Shown piece after piece: positions 1 to 8,068 of a DNA stretch of 64,000 nt; the stretch's first letter is position 1, and the number at the start of each line of letters is the position of its first letter. The notes under the pieces are model-generated. The model was given only the letters and a program-made list of their open reading frames with translations. It searched no databases and was not told where the DNA came from. The DNA is taken from NCBI RefSeq assembly GCF_002775205.1, contig NC_036456.1, positions 20,540,968 to 20,604,967 of the forward strand, given 5' to 3'. A program made the translations under genes and the position numbers. The stretch comes from Xiphophorus maculatus (taxonomy: Eukaryota > Chordata > Actinopteri > Cyprinodontiformes > Poeciliidae).

Positions 1-3000
1 CAGTTTGTAACTTTCCTCCAGGTGGGACTTTAACTTTTGCACATACTGTGTGTGGGAACAAAATCCATCCTCATTTAATGGCAGTCCAAAAGCTAAATCC
101 ACCGGTAGGCGGGGTTGGCGTCCGAACATCAGCTCATATGGTGAGTATCCTGTAACATCGTTTTTTGTGCAGTTGTAAGCATGCACTAGTGGTTTTACGA
201 AATCCGTCCAATGAGATTTTTCTTTTTCAGTTAGTGTTCCTAACATGTCCAGCAGTGTTCGATTAAAACGTTCAACAGGATTTCCTCTTGGATGGTATGG
301 AGTGGTTCTTATTTTGTGAATGTTGGCCATTTCACAGAGTTCTCGGATGGTTCGTGATTCAAAATCTGGGCCCTGATCACTGTGCAGCTTTTCTGGAATG
401 CCGTAATGCATAAGGAAATTATCCCACAAACACTTAGCAACGGTCTTAGCTTTTTGGTTTGGAGTAGGCACAGCAATGGCATACTTTGTAAAGTGGTCTG
501 TAATAACAAGGATGTCTTTGATTCTACGATCCGGTTCTACAGAGAGGAAATCCATACACACCAACTCCAAAGGATGAGTGGTTTTGATGTTGACCAAAGG
601 TGCAGCTCGTTCAGGCAATGATTTGCGTCTCACACATCTTTCACAGGTTCTAACTTTATTGACAACATCAATGAACATCCTGGGCCAGTAGAAACGGGAA
701 CGGACCAAGTCTAGAGTTCTGTCAATTCCCATATGACCCATTTGGTTATGCAGTTGGTGCAGCACAACAGCTCGATACTCCTCAGGTAATACTAGTTGGC
801 ATCTGGATTCACTTCCCACTTGTCTCCTCCTAATGAGAAGGTTGTTTTGGAGCTCCATTTTATTTACTTCTCGGAGTAGAAAAGGCAGTTCAGGAAGTTC
901 TTCCTTCACCGATGGTGATGGTGACTCTCCTCGTTCCAGCTGAGCTATGACATGGCGGATAACAGGGTCGTCACGCTGCTTGGCTGCAATGTCATCTGCT
1001 GAGAATCGAGGAAGTAAAGGGGAGCTGAACTGTTCATCGTCAGTAAAACTGTCAGGTAGACTGTTGACATGGGTTGACATAGACAACACCAGAGCATGGT
1101 CAAGATGTACATCTGAGCTGTACACCAGGTGACGAGCACAAACTGCTTCGATGGTGTGCTGATCAATGGAGACATAATCTGGTTCGTTGAGGTGTTGCTG
1201 GGCAAATTTTAGGACTCGTTCATGTTCCTTCCTGGAGGTAGGATCATCAAACAGCTCACCATGAGGTCGTCGAGACAATCCATCAGCATCCATGTTCTGC
1301 TTTCCAGCTCTGTAGATGATCTTGAATGTGAAAGTAGACAAAGCTGAAAGCCATCTGTAACTGGTAGCATCGAGTTTTGCTGAGGATAACAGATAAGTTA
1401 GTGGATTGCTGTCTGTGACAACTGTGAACTGAGCACCGTAGAGGTAATCATTAAATTTCTCCGTCACCGCCCATTTCAGAGCGAGAAACTCCAATTTATG
1501 AGCAGGGTACTTGGACTCACTCCGTGAGAGACCTCTGCTGGCATATGCCACAACCCTGTTCTTTCCGTCCTGCTCCTGATACAACACCGCGCCAAGACCG
1601 GTGGAGCTGGCGTCGGTGTGGAGTGTGTAGGGCTTTTGTGGATCAGCAAATGCCAGTACAGGAGCAGAAGTTAGTTTCTCGATGATGGTTTCAAAAGCCT
1701 GCTGGCACACTGGTGTCCACCGTCCTCCAAATGGTGCTTTGGGGTTCAAGTAATTCTCAGGTTTTACAGTTGGTCTCAATTTCTTCTGGGATGGCGGATA
1801 ACCAGCAGTCAGGTCATGCAGTGGCTTAACTATGGCTGAATATCCTTGGACGAAACGGCGGTAATATCCAGAGAAACCGAGAAAAGACCTCAGCTCTTTC
1901 AGGTTTTTGGGCACTGGCCAGGAGGTGAGTGTTTTGATCTTATCAGGATCTGTCTCAACACCATTCTGGGACACTACATGTCCCAGATATTTCACAGATG
2001 TTTGGAAAAACACACATTTCTCGACTGACAACTTCAACCCAAAGTCCTTAAGTTTGTTGAGAACTTTCATCAGGCGTTCTTCATGTTCCTCCAAAGTAGG
2101 TGCAAAGATGATCAAATCATCGATGAAAACCAAAACTTCTTTTAGATTTAACTCTCCCATGCATCTTTCCATCAACCTTTGGAATGTGCTTGGGGCATTG
2201 GTGACCCCTTGTGGCATGCGGTTGAATTCCCAAAACCCCAATGGACATACAAAGGCAGTTTTAGATTTATCCTTTTCCTCCATCTCAATCTGATAATAGC
2301 CCGACTTAAGGTCTAACACAGTGAACCACTTTGATCCAGAAAGGGCAGAAAATGCATCTTCAAGCTTGGGTAGAGCATAGGCGTCCTTTATTGTTTGAAG
2401 ATTTAACTTCCTGTAGTCGATACAGAGACGTACACTGCCATTCTTCTTGCGAACAACCACAATTGGAGAAGCAAATGGCGAATCAGACTCACGTATGACT
2501 CCAGAATCAGAAAGCTCTTGCAAATGTTTTCTTACAGCGTCGACATCCTGAGGGTGGATTGGTCTTGGCCTTTGTTTGAAAGGAGTGGGATCAGACAGCT
2601 TGATTTGATGTTTAACTTTATCTGTCCGGCCGAAGTCCAGCTTGTGCTTTGCAAACACCTCAGGAATACCGTTGAGTTTTTGGATGATTCGCTGCTTCCA
2701 TTCTGGAGATAAAGGTGAGTCTCCAAAGTTGTATTGTGGTTGAGATGATTGTAGCGACTCTGTAGACTGGGTTGAATTTTGGACTGTTTGCTCTTGTGAG
2801 ATCACACTCCGGAAAGTGCTGATTTCTGCTATGACTGCTCGTGCTGGAATGTGAATCTCATGGTCAGACTCATTGCTTACAACAACTGGCAGATGACAAG
2901 GCCGGTGTTGAGGCAAGTCAATAAGGCAGGTTTTTACCATAAGCCCACCAGGGAGGGCATAGGAACTTGGATGTTCAAGGAGGACTTGTTTTTCATCTTG

Positions 3001-3657
3001 CCATAGTCTTGCAGCTAAGCATCCTTCTACAACTGTGGTTTGACCAGCAGTGATGACTTGAGGCCGATTAGACTGCAGGGTGACAGTTGCACTATAGTCA
3101 TTCAAACTCTGGGCATAGCGGTGTTGGAGGATCTTATACACTGCTATATACCCAGAGATCATAGGTTGAAATGAATGGTCAGGATGAGTATCAAAATGTT
3201 TGCTGTAAGCAACATCTAAGGTGTTGGTACCAATGAGAATCAAATGTTGAGATGGTTTAATATCAGGTACTATAAGAGCAAGTGTATCTACTTCAACAGG
3301 TAAACCAAACAATTCAGGCGGGAAGGTTATGTTGACCTCTACATATCCCAGGTAAGGCACTGTTTGTCCATTTGCCCCTTCTATTTCCAACAGGTTGTTT
3401 ATTGGTTTGATTTTATGATCCATGAGGTAAGTATTGTAGAAAGAGTAGGGGATAGTAGTAACCTGTGAGCCGGAATCAAGGAGGCAGTTGAACTGATCTC
3501 CTTTTATTTGAACCTGACCTGTGCTCTTTGTGCCAACAAGACCTCGTGGCAATATTTTCATTTTGCGTTCTTTGGGACTGTTCATATACACAGCTTCTGT
3601 GTGTCCCACAACAGAAACTGTTTCTAGTTTAATGATTTTGAATTCTTGGCATCCCAT
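1..3657 (-). CDS. Retrotransposon Pol polyprotein: protease, reverse transcriptase, RNase H, integrase (partial)
   Basis: This is an open frame of 1219 codons that runs off the window edge without a stop. It can begin at an ATG at 3657, inside the end of gag, or be made by a -1 frameshift from gag. From the N-terminus I see an aspartic protease core DSGS (near 3480), a reverse transcriptase with conserved ...CIDYRKLN and FIDD (2127-2116, the YxDD box with Phe first), an RNase H with TDASSTGLGAVLYQ (near 1600), an integrase zinc finger of HHCC type (about 760-625), and integrase core residues in CMDF, HSDQGPDF and NPVERFN (about 570-255). The window ends in the integrase C-terminal part, so a chromodomain cannot be judged. 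The domain order is the ordinary Ty3 one. Confidence 0.92.
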   Translation of the reverse strand, partial: MGCQEFKIIKLETVSVVGHTEAVYMNSPKERKMKILPRGLVGTKSTGQVQIKGDQFNCLLDSGSQVTTIPYSFYNTYLMDHKIKPINNLLEIEGANGQTVPYLGYVEVNITFPPELFGLPVEVDTLALIVPDIKPSQHLILIGTNTLDVAYSKHFDTHPDHSFQPMISGYIAVYKILQHRYAQSLNDYSATVTLQSNRPQVITAGQTTVVEGCLAARLWQDEKQVLLEHPSSYALPGGLMVKTCLIDLPQHRPCHLPVVVSNESDHEIHIPARAVIAEISTFRSVISQEQTVQNSTQSTESLQSSQPQYNFGDSPLSPEWKQRIIQKLNGIPEVFAKHKLDFGRTDKVKHQIKLSDPTPFKQRPRPIHPQDVDAVRKHLQELSDSGVIRESDSPFASPIVVVRKKNGSVRLCIDYRKLNLQTIKDAYALPKLEDAFSALSGSKWFTVLDLKSGYYQIEMEEKDKSKTAFVCPLGFWEFNRMPQGVTNAPSTFQRLMERCMGELNLKEVLVFIDDLIIFAPTLEEHEERLMKVLNKLKDFGLKLSVEKCVFFQTSVKYLGHVVSQNGVETDPDKIKTLTSWPVPKNLKELRSFLGFSGYYRRFVQGYSAIVKPLHDLTAGYPPSQKKLRPTVKPENYLNPKAPFGGRWTPVCQQAFETIIEKLTSAPVLAFADPQKPYTLHTDASSTGLGAVLYQEQDGKNRVVAYASRGLSRSESKYPAHKLEFLALKWAVTEKFNDYLYGAQFTVVTDSNPLTYLLSSAKLDATSYRWLSALSTFTFKIIYRAGKQNMDADGLSRRPHGELFDDPTSRKEHERVLKFAQQHLNEPDYVSIDQHTIEAVCARHLVYSSDVHLDHALVLSMSTHVNSLPDSFTDDEQFSSPLLPRFSADDIAAKQRDDPVIRHVIAQLERGESPSPSVKEELPELPFLLREVNKMELQNNLLIRRRQVGSESRCQLVLPEEYRAVVLHQLHNQMGHMGIDRTLDLVRSRFYWPRMFIDVVNKVRTCERCVRRKSLPERAAPLVNIKTTHPLELVCMDFLSVEPDRRIKDILVITDHFTKYAIAVPTPNQKAKTVAKCLWDNFLMHYGIPEKLHSDQGPDFESRTIRELCEMANIHKIRTTPYHPRGNPVERFNRTLLDMLGTLTEKEKSHWTDFVKPLVHAYNCTKNDVTGYSPYELMFGRQPRLPVDLAFGLPLNEDGFCSHTQYVQKLKSHLEESYKL

Positions 3658-5300
3658 GCTTGCTGCTTTTGGCGTAACAGTTTCTTTTTCTGCTCAACGA
3701 GACTGGGGTTTGCTTTATTTGTGCAGGAGGAGGAAAGATGGCCATCTTCTCCACACTTAAAACAATACCAAGGCTTGGGCTTTGTTTTTAACTGAGGTGA
3801 AGGAGAGTAGGATTGGTTCTGCCTTGACATGGACTTGGATTCAGCTGGACTCTTCCTGGACAGAAGTTGAGACATTTGCTGCTGTAATTTCTGAAGTTGT
3901 TTTTTCATTTCTTTCAGCTCTTCATTGGATGTAGTATGTTCACAAGGACAGGCACTTTGGGACTGAATGTGAACTTTCTGTTTTGGTGTGCCAATGTGTT
4001 TTTTCATCAGTAATTCTTTAGCATGCTGTCTGTCTTCCTCTGTCCTCAGTAGCAACAACAATTCAGAAAAAGATGGTGGGTTATCTTTCTTTTGTTCCAG
4101 CTGTAACTTGGTTATGACAGTGTTGTCCCAACACCCACGACAAAACTGTTTCAGTAGATGTTTATTAATGTCGGCAGGTGAAATCCCTCCTTGCTTCACA
4201 ACAGTGTTGAGAGTGAGCAGAAGCCTTTGCAGGTAAGTGGACGGTCGCTCGCCTGGATTCTGGAGAATGTTTAAATATTGGGCATACAACTCTTCACCAT
4301 CCTGTACTGTTCCAAAAGCAGAATCCAGTATGTTTAGTAAAACTGTTGGTAATGTGTTTGGACTCAAACCCTTGACCAAATCAGCTGCAGGTGATGACAG
4401 GCTTTCTGTGATTCGTCTGGTGACATGCAACGCTGGAAAGTTGGGGTCAGCAAGCAGAGACTCAATCTGGGAACGCCAAAACTCAAAATCAGCTTCATTA
4501 CTTGGCTTAGGAAGCCTTCCAGAAAAAGTACGGAGACGAAGCGAGGTTGAACCAGTCAAATCAGTATTTCTGACCACATGTTCAACAACAACCCGTTGTA
4601 TTTGAGGTGGAGTAAGGTCATTGGTGGACAGTGACAGCCTTGGAGCTGGTCCAGTTTGCCTGCGACGGGGTCGTGCTCCCTGGTCCGCGGAGGAATGAGC
4701 AGGAGGAAGTGAGGATAACGATCCTGATTTCAGCCCTGTTTGTGCTGGCTGTAAAGCAGTGAATTTATCCACTTCCTCTTTTACCTTTACTCTATCCTTC
4801 TCCTCATCAATGTCATCGTCATAATCATCTTCATCATCATCATCATCGTCATTATCACCTTCATCTGCTCCTGCTGCATGCAAATGTTGGCCAATCTGGC
4901 TCATTACTGTCTTCAGGACATCTTCAAAACGATGGCCGCTTTGATCAGCGATTTTCTTAAGTTCAGCGATGTAGTTGGGCTGATTGCTGCTGCTGCTGTC
5001 CACTGTGGCTGCGTACTCGAGCGCCAAAGCAGTGACACGGAACACAAGATCAGTATTTGTTTTAGAGGCGTAAGTATAAGGTAGAAGCGGTTGTAACGCG
5101 GAAAAAGCAGTTAGATCCGCAAACTCAACGATCAGGTTTTCAAAAAAAGTGCTTGAGGAATCAATTACATACAAAGTGCGATTAAGTTTGCCATAGCTAC
5201 TTAAGCAATCGAGTATTTCTTCGTCGGCGTTGGTATTAGTAGCACCAGTAATCATCACTGACTGTGATACGTTTATACCAGATTGCACAACAAAATCCAT
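3624..5300 (-). CDS. PNMA-like Gag polyprotein of the retrotransposon
   Basis: 558 residues. The N-terminal ~110 residues resemble the RRM-like head of PNMA-family proteins. A highly acidic stretch rich in Asp/Glu follows (about residues 148-170), and then a capsid-like region beginning near FSGRLPKPSNEADFEFW. That region includes the GE..STYLQRL and QFCRGCW motifs shared with vertebrate PNMA/ZCCHC Gag-derived genes. Near the C-terminus is one CCHC zinc knuckle, CFKCGEDGHLSSSC, for RNA binding, followed by a basic tail. The stop at 3624 overlaps the pol frame, which is -1 relative to gag. The family link is established knowledge (PNMA genes descend from Ty3-type Gag); the assignment here is by eye. 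Confidence 0.9.
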   Translation of the reverse strand: MDFVVQSGINVSQSVMITGATNTNADEEILDCLSSYGKLNRTLYVIDSSSTFFENLIVEFADLTAFSALQPLLPYTYASKTNTDLVFRVTALALEYAATVDSSSSNQPNYIAELKKIADQSGHRFEDVLKTVMSQIGQHLHAAGADEGDNDDDDDDEDDYDDDIDEEKDRVKVKEEVDKFTALQPAQTGLKSGSLSSLPPAHSSADQGARPRRRQTGPAPRLSLSTNDLTPPQIQRVVVEHVVRNTDLTGSTSLRLRTFSGRLPKPSNEADFEFWRSQIESLLADPNFPALHVTRRITESLSSPAADLVKGLSPNTLPTVLLNILDSAFGTVQDGEELYAQYLNILQNPGERPSTYLQRLLLTLNTVVKQGGISPADINKHLLKQFCRGCWDNTVITKLQLEQKKDNPPSFSELLLLLRTEEDRQHAKELLMKKHIGTPKQKVHIQSQSACPCEHTTSNEELKEMKKQLQKLQQQMSQLLSRKSPAESKSMSRQNQSYSPSPQLKTKPKPWYCFKCGEDGHLSSSCTNKANPSLVEQKKKLLRQKQQAWDAKNSKSLN

Positions 5301-5410
5301 CTTTTATTGTTTTATTTGTTTTGAATATTTTACTCAAATTTTTTTTTCCAAAACTGAAATAACTGTTCAAAATGTAAATAAATAACCCAGAAAATATTCA
5401 CACCCACAAG

Positions 5411-5428
5411 CTCCTGGCTAGCTCGCCA
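5411..5428 (-). promoter_or_regulatory. Primer binding site, probably tRNA-Arg
   Basis: On the element's sense (minus) strand the sequence TGGCGAGCTAGCCAGGAG starts two bases after the LTR end. From my memory of vertebrate tRNA-Arg(ACG), whose 3' end is ...CTCCTGGCTGGCTCG plus CCA, this is complementary over 18 bases with one C-to-T change that would still pair as G-U. Confidence 0.65.
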
Positions 5429-5430
5429 CG

Positions 5431-5909
5431 TGTAACGCTACTTAAGGCTAGGCGCCTGACTACGGCCAAATATAACAAATGGCGCTCAACTAGATTCGGC
5501 TATGGAGCCCGTGGGTGTGAATAAAATACCATTAGACAAAAGTATGTTTAAGTTATTGTATTCAACTTGTTTTTTTTCTTTCATATATATATGGAGATAT
5601 GCAATAATAATAATATTTATAATAACAGTGATTTTCTATAATATAACCAAAAACACAACAAAGGAAGAGAAAAAAAACAACAACAAGCACTCAGCAACAA
5701 AACAATAAACCCTGATGTCACCCAAGAGTTTCTATTTTGGTCCATTCATGAATCCAAGGTGATCAATAGTCCATCAATCAATATCTGATTGTTTTCTTTT
5801 TTTTCCAAGATCCAGAGCAAATAGGTCCAGAATGAAAAAAATAGCTTGGTTCATTTAAATCCTACCGCGAAGCTGCGGTGATCCGGTAGCTCGCCATCCT
5901 GACGTGACA
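5431..5909 (-). repeat. 5' LTR of the Ty3-type element (boundaries tentative)
   Basis: On the minus strand this region would begin TGTCACG... (5909) and end ...CGTTACA (5431), giving TG...CA ends with a short imperfect inverted repeat and a length of about 479 bp. The 3' boundary is supported by the adjacent primer binding site. The 5' boundary rests only on the TG and the inverted repeat, since the partner LTR is outside the window. Confidence 0.5.
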
Positions 5910-6849
5910 CCGGGGGTGGGAAAAAACCTGACCTAAACAAGGTCATGAATAAAAATAAAACAAATTAGCTGTCATGTTTAAACATTGTTAAACTGTTATC
6001 CAAAATAAAAAAACATTCAACAATTACAAAAAAATAAACAAATAACTATATTCCATAAAGTGTTTTCTCATGATTTTTTTCAAATGAATTTCCAATTAAA
6101 GATCGCGATCAAATTCAAAGTTACATTCAGATTCAAATCAAGGGTATAGACCTTATTAAAGTTACCGGTAAAAGGTACAAATCAAATTAAAGTTACCGGT
6201 ACAGATCAAATTAAAGTGCACTTTCACATTATATCTAAGTTTAATTGACGCAGTCAATTAAACTTAATTGACTTCCATATCGTTTCAATAAACAATTGTT
6301 TTTTTTTTCCTTTTTTTTTCCCCGTTGCGCAACTCCCCAATAAAAACAAATGACCAAGCCCAGAGTTCTATAGGCCGTTAGCAAAAATCAATCAAAAAAA
6401 TAACTAAAACTGTCCTAAAAGGACAAATCTACAAAAATCAAAAGGCCTATTTAATATTTTAACAATATATAATCTATTCGGCCACAAAATTAACAAAAAG
6501 AAAATGACCTTTTAAATCAATAAATAAACTTTTCAGTCATTAATGCACAGATTAAGTGGGCGTGTCGCCACCGCATTTCTATTTCCAAAGAAAACAAAGT
6601 ACGTAAATTAAACGACTCACCGTCGAGCGGTCGACAGGAAACACCCAATTTAATCCTTCGGTCCTTTTTGTAAGCCTCGATCCAGCCGTATTCTTCTATA
6701 AGTTTAGAAGACGCCGAGACGAGCAGCTGGCCACAGGGACAGCAGCAACAGCGATTGAGATCCAAGTCACCTGTGACCCGTAACTTAAAGGGTGCTGTCA
6801 GATTGACCCGCCAAAATAAAATACGGGTTCCTTATTTTGTGCAGGTTAC
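5910..6849. other. AT-rich non-coding interval
   Basis: AT-rich sequence with short repeats such as aaattaaagttaccggta (6150-6200). No coding exon with conserved protein content is visible on either strand. Short open frames here have no family resemblance. Confidence 0.6.
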
Positions 6850-6852
6850 ACC

Positions 6853-7256
6853 AGTCATGGTGCTAGCCGTGGAGCTAGTCATGGAGCTAGCCGTGGAGCT
6901 AGTCATGGTGCTAGCCGTGGAGCTAGCCGTGGAGCTAGTCGTGGAGCTAGCCGTGGAGCTAGTCGTGGAGCTAGCCGTGGAGCTAGTCGTGGTGCTAGCC
7001 GTGGAGCTAGTCATGGAGCTAGCCGTGGAGCTAGTCATGGTGCTAGCCGTGGAGCTAGTCATGGAGCTAGCCGTGGAGCTAGTCATGGTGCTAGCCGTGG
7101 AGCTAGTCATGGAGCTAGCCGTGGAGCTAGTCATGGTGCTAGCCGTGGAGCTAGTCATGGAGCTAGCCGTGGAGCTAGCCGTGGAGTTAGCCGTGGAGCT
7201 AGCCGTGGGGTTAGCCATAGAGCTAGCCGTGGAGTTAGCCGTGGAGCTAGCCATAC
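6853..7256. repeat. 12-bp minisatellite (gtggagctagcc / gtggagctagtc)
   Basis: About 33 tandem units of 12 bp in which ccgtggagctag and tcatggagctag variants alternate. Because the unit is a multiple of three, both strands stay open and give repetitive Val-Glu-Leu-Ala or Thr-Ala-Ser-Ser peptides; I regard these as artefacts. Confidence 0.95.
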
Positions 7257-7737
7257 TGTAAAGTGCAGCAATATATTTACAGTTTTCTCCTCTTACCACA
7301 GCGATCACTTATTAATAATCACAAAATAATCATTAAACCTAAAACCGAGTTAATCCAGATCTGACCTTTGACCTGTGACATCATCACCAGCAGCCGGACC
7401 AGAACAGTTCTGCTGCAGCCACCCGGTTCCACTGATCCGGACCACCATGATGGATCTGGTTCTTCCACCAGAAGCAGGCAGGTTGGTCTGGACCTCATCT
7501 CCATCAGAACCAGAACCAAGGAGCAGAACTGCTCCAGATGTTAAAGGTTCTGTTAGGTCAGAACCGCCGATCATCAGGAGACGTTTGGGTTTCAACCAGA
7601 ACAAAAACTTTAATCGGTTCTGCTCAGCCCATTTGGACTCTGACCCGGTTCAGCTCAGATTGGACCTCTGAGGTTCTGAAGCATCAACAGTTAACGGGTC
7701 AAGAACCACAGAACCAACCGGACCGGTCCAACTTCAC

Positions 7738-7743
7738 TTTATT
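7738..7743 (-). terminator. Candidate polyadenylation signal of trappc1
   Basis: AATAAA on the minus strand about 290 bp downstream of the trappc1 stop codon. The interval between is rich in the GGTTCTG/CAGAACC word and contains partial duplications of the gene's terminal codons. Confidence 0.45.
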
Positions 7744-7896
7744 AAACACAGAACATCTCAATAAATACAGCAAGCCCGACCCGGTTCTGCTGACCCGGTT
7801 CTGCTCCATCCAGTGTTCTGGTCCAGATCCAGACTGTTCTGACGTTGGAGCGATTCTGGTTCTGAAGGATAGAGAGAAGCGGGTCAGAACCAGAAC

Positions 7897-8068
7897 AAGT
7901 CAGGCGGGCTGTACTACGGCAGGATGAGAAGCGGGTCAGGAGTCGGGTCAGAACCAGAATCGGTCAGGCGGCACGTGGGCTGTAATACGGCAGGATGAGA
8001 AGCGGGTCAGGAGTCGGGTCAGAACCAGAACCAGTCAGGCGGCGCGTGGGCTGTAGTACGGCAGGGAG
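7897..8068. repeat. Tandem duplication of the trappc1 C-terminal coding end
   Basis: The end of the coding sequence (gtcaggcggcgcgtgggctg..., 8034-8068 on the plus strand) recurs at about 7961-7994 and, shorter, at 7897-7925, with a period of about 73 bp. The spacers contain gaagcgggtcaggagtcggg. The outer copies lie in the 3' UTR. Confidence 0.8.

Larger units (their letters stand above)
1..5909 (-). mobile_element. Ty3-type LTR retrotransposon with PNMA-like Gag (partial)
   Basis: Reading on the minus strand, the order is 5' LTR (about 5909 down to 5431), primer binding site (5428-5411), gag (5300-3624) and pol (3657 to beyond position 1). The 3' end of pol and the 3' LTR lie outside the window. 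Pol has the usual Ty3 order: protease, reverse transcriptase, RNase H, integrase. Both frames are open, so the copy looks intact as far as it can be seen. The Gag is of the type related to the vertebrate PNMA genes. Target site duplication and LTR identity cannot be checked because the other end is missing. Confidence 0.9.

Noticed and set aside
6517-6765. 82-codon minus-strand frame beyond the 5' LTR of the left retroelement
   Set aside because: No recognisable domain and it lies upstream of the element's LTR; could not be supported as a gene.
6755-7308. Val-Glu-Leu-Ala and Thr-Ser-Ser-Thr-Ala repeat frames
   Set aside because: Product of the 12-bp minisatellite.
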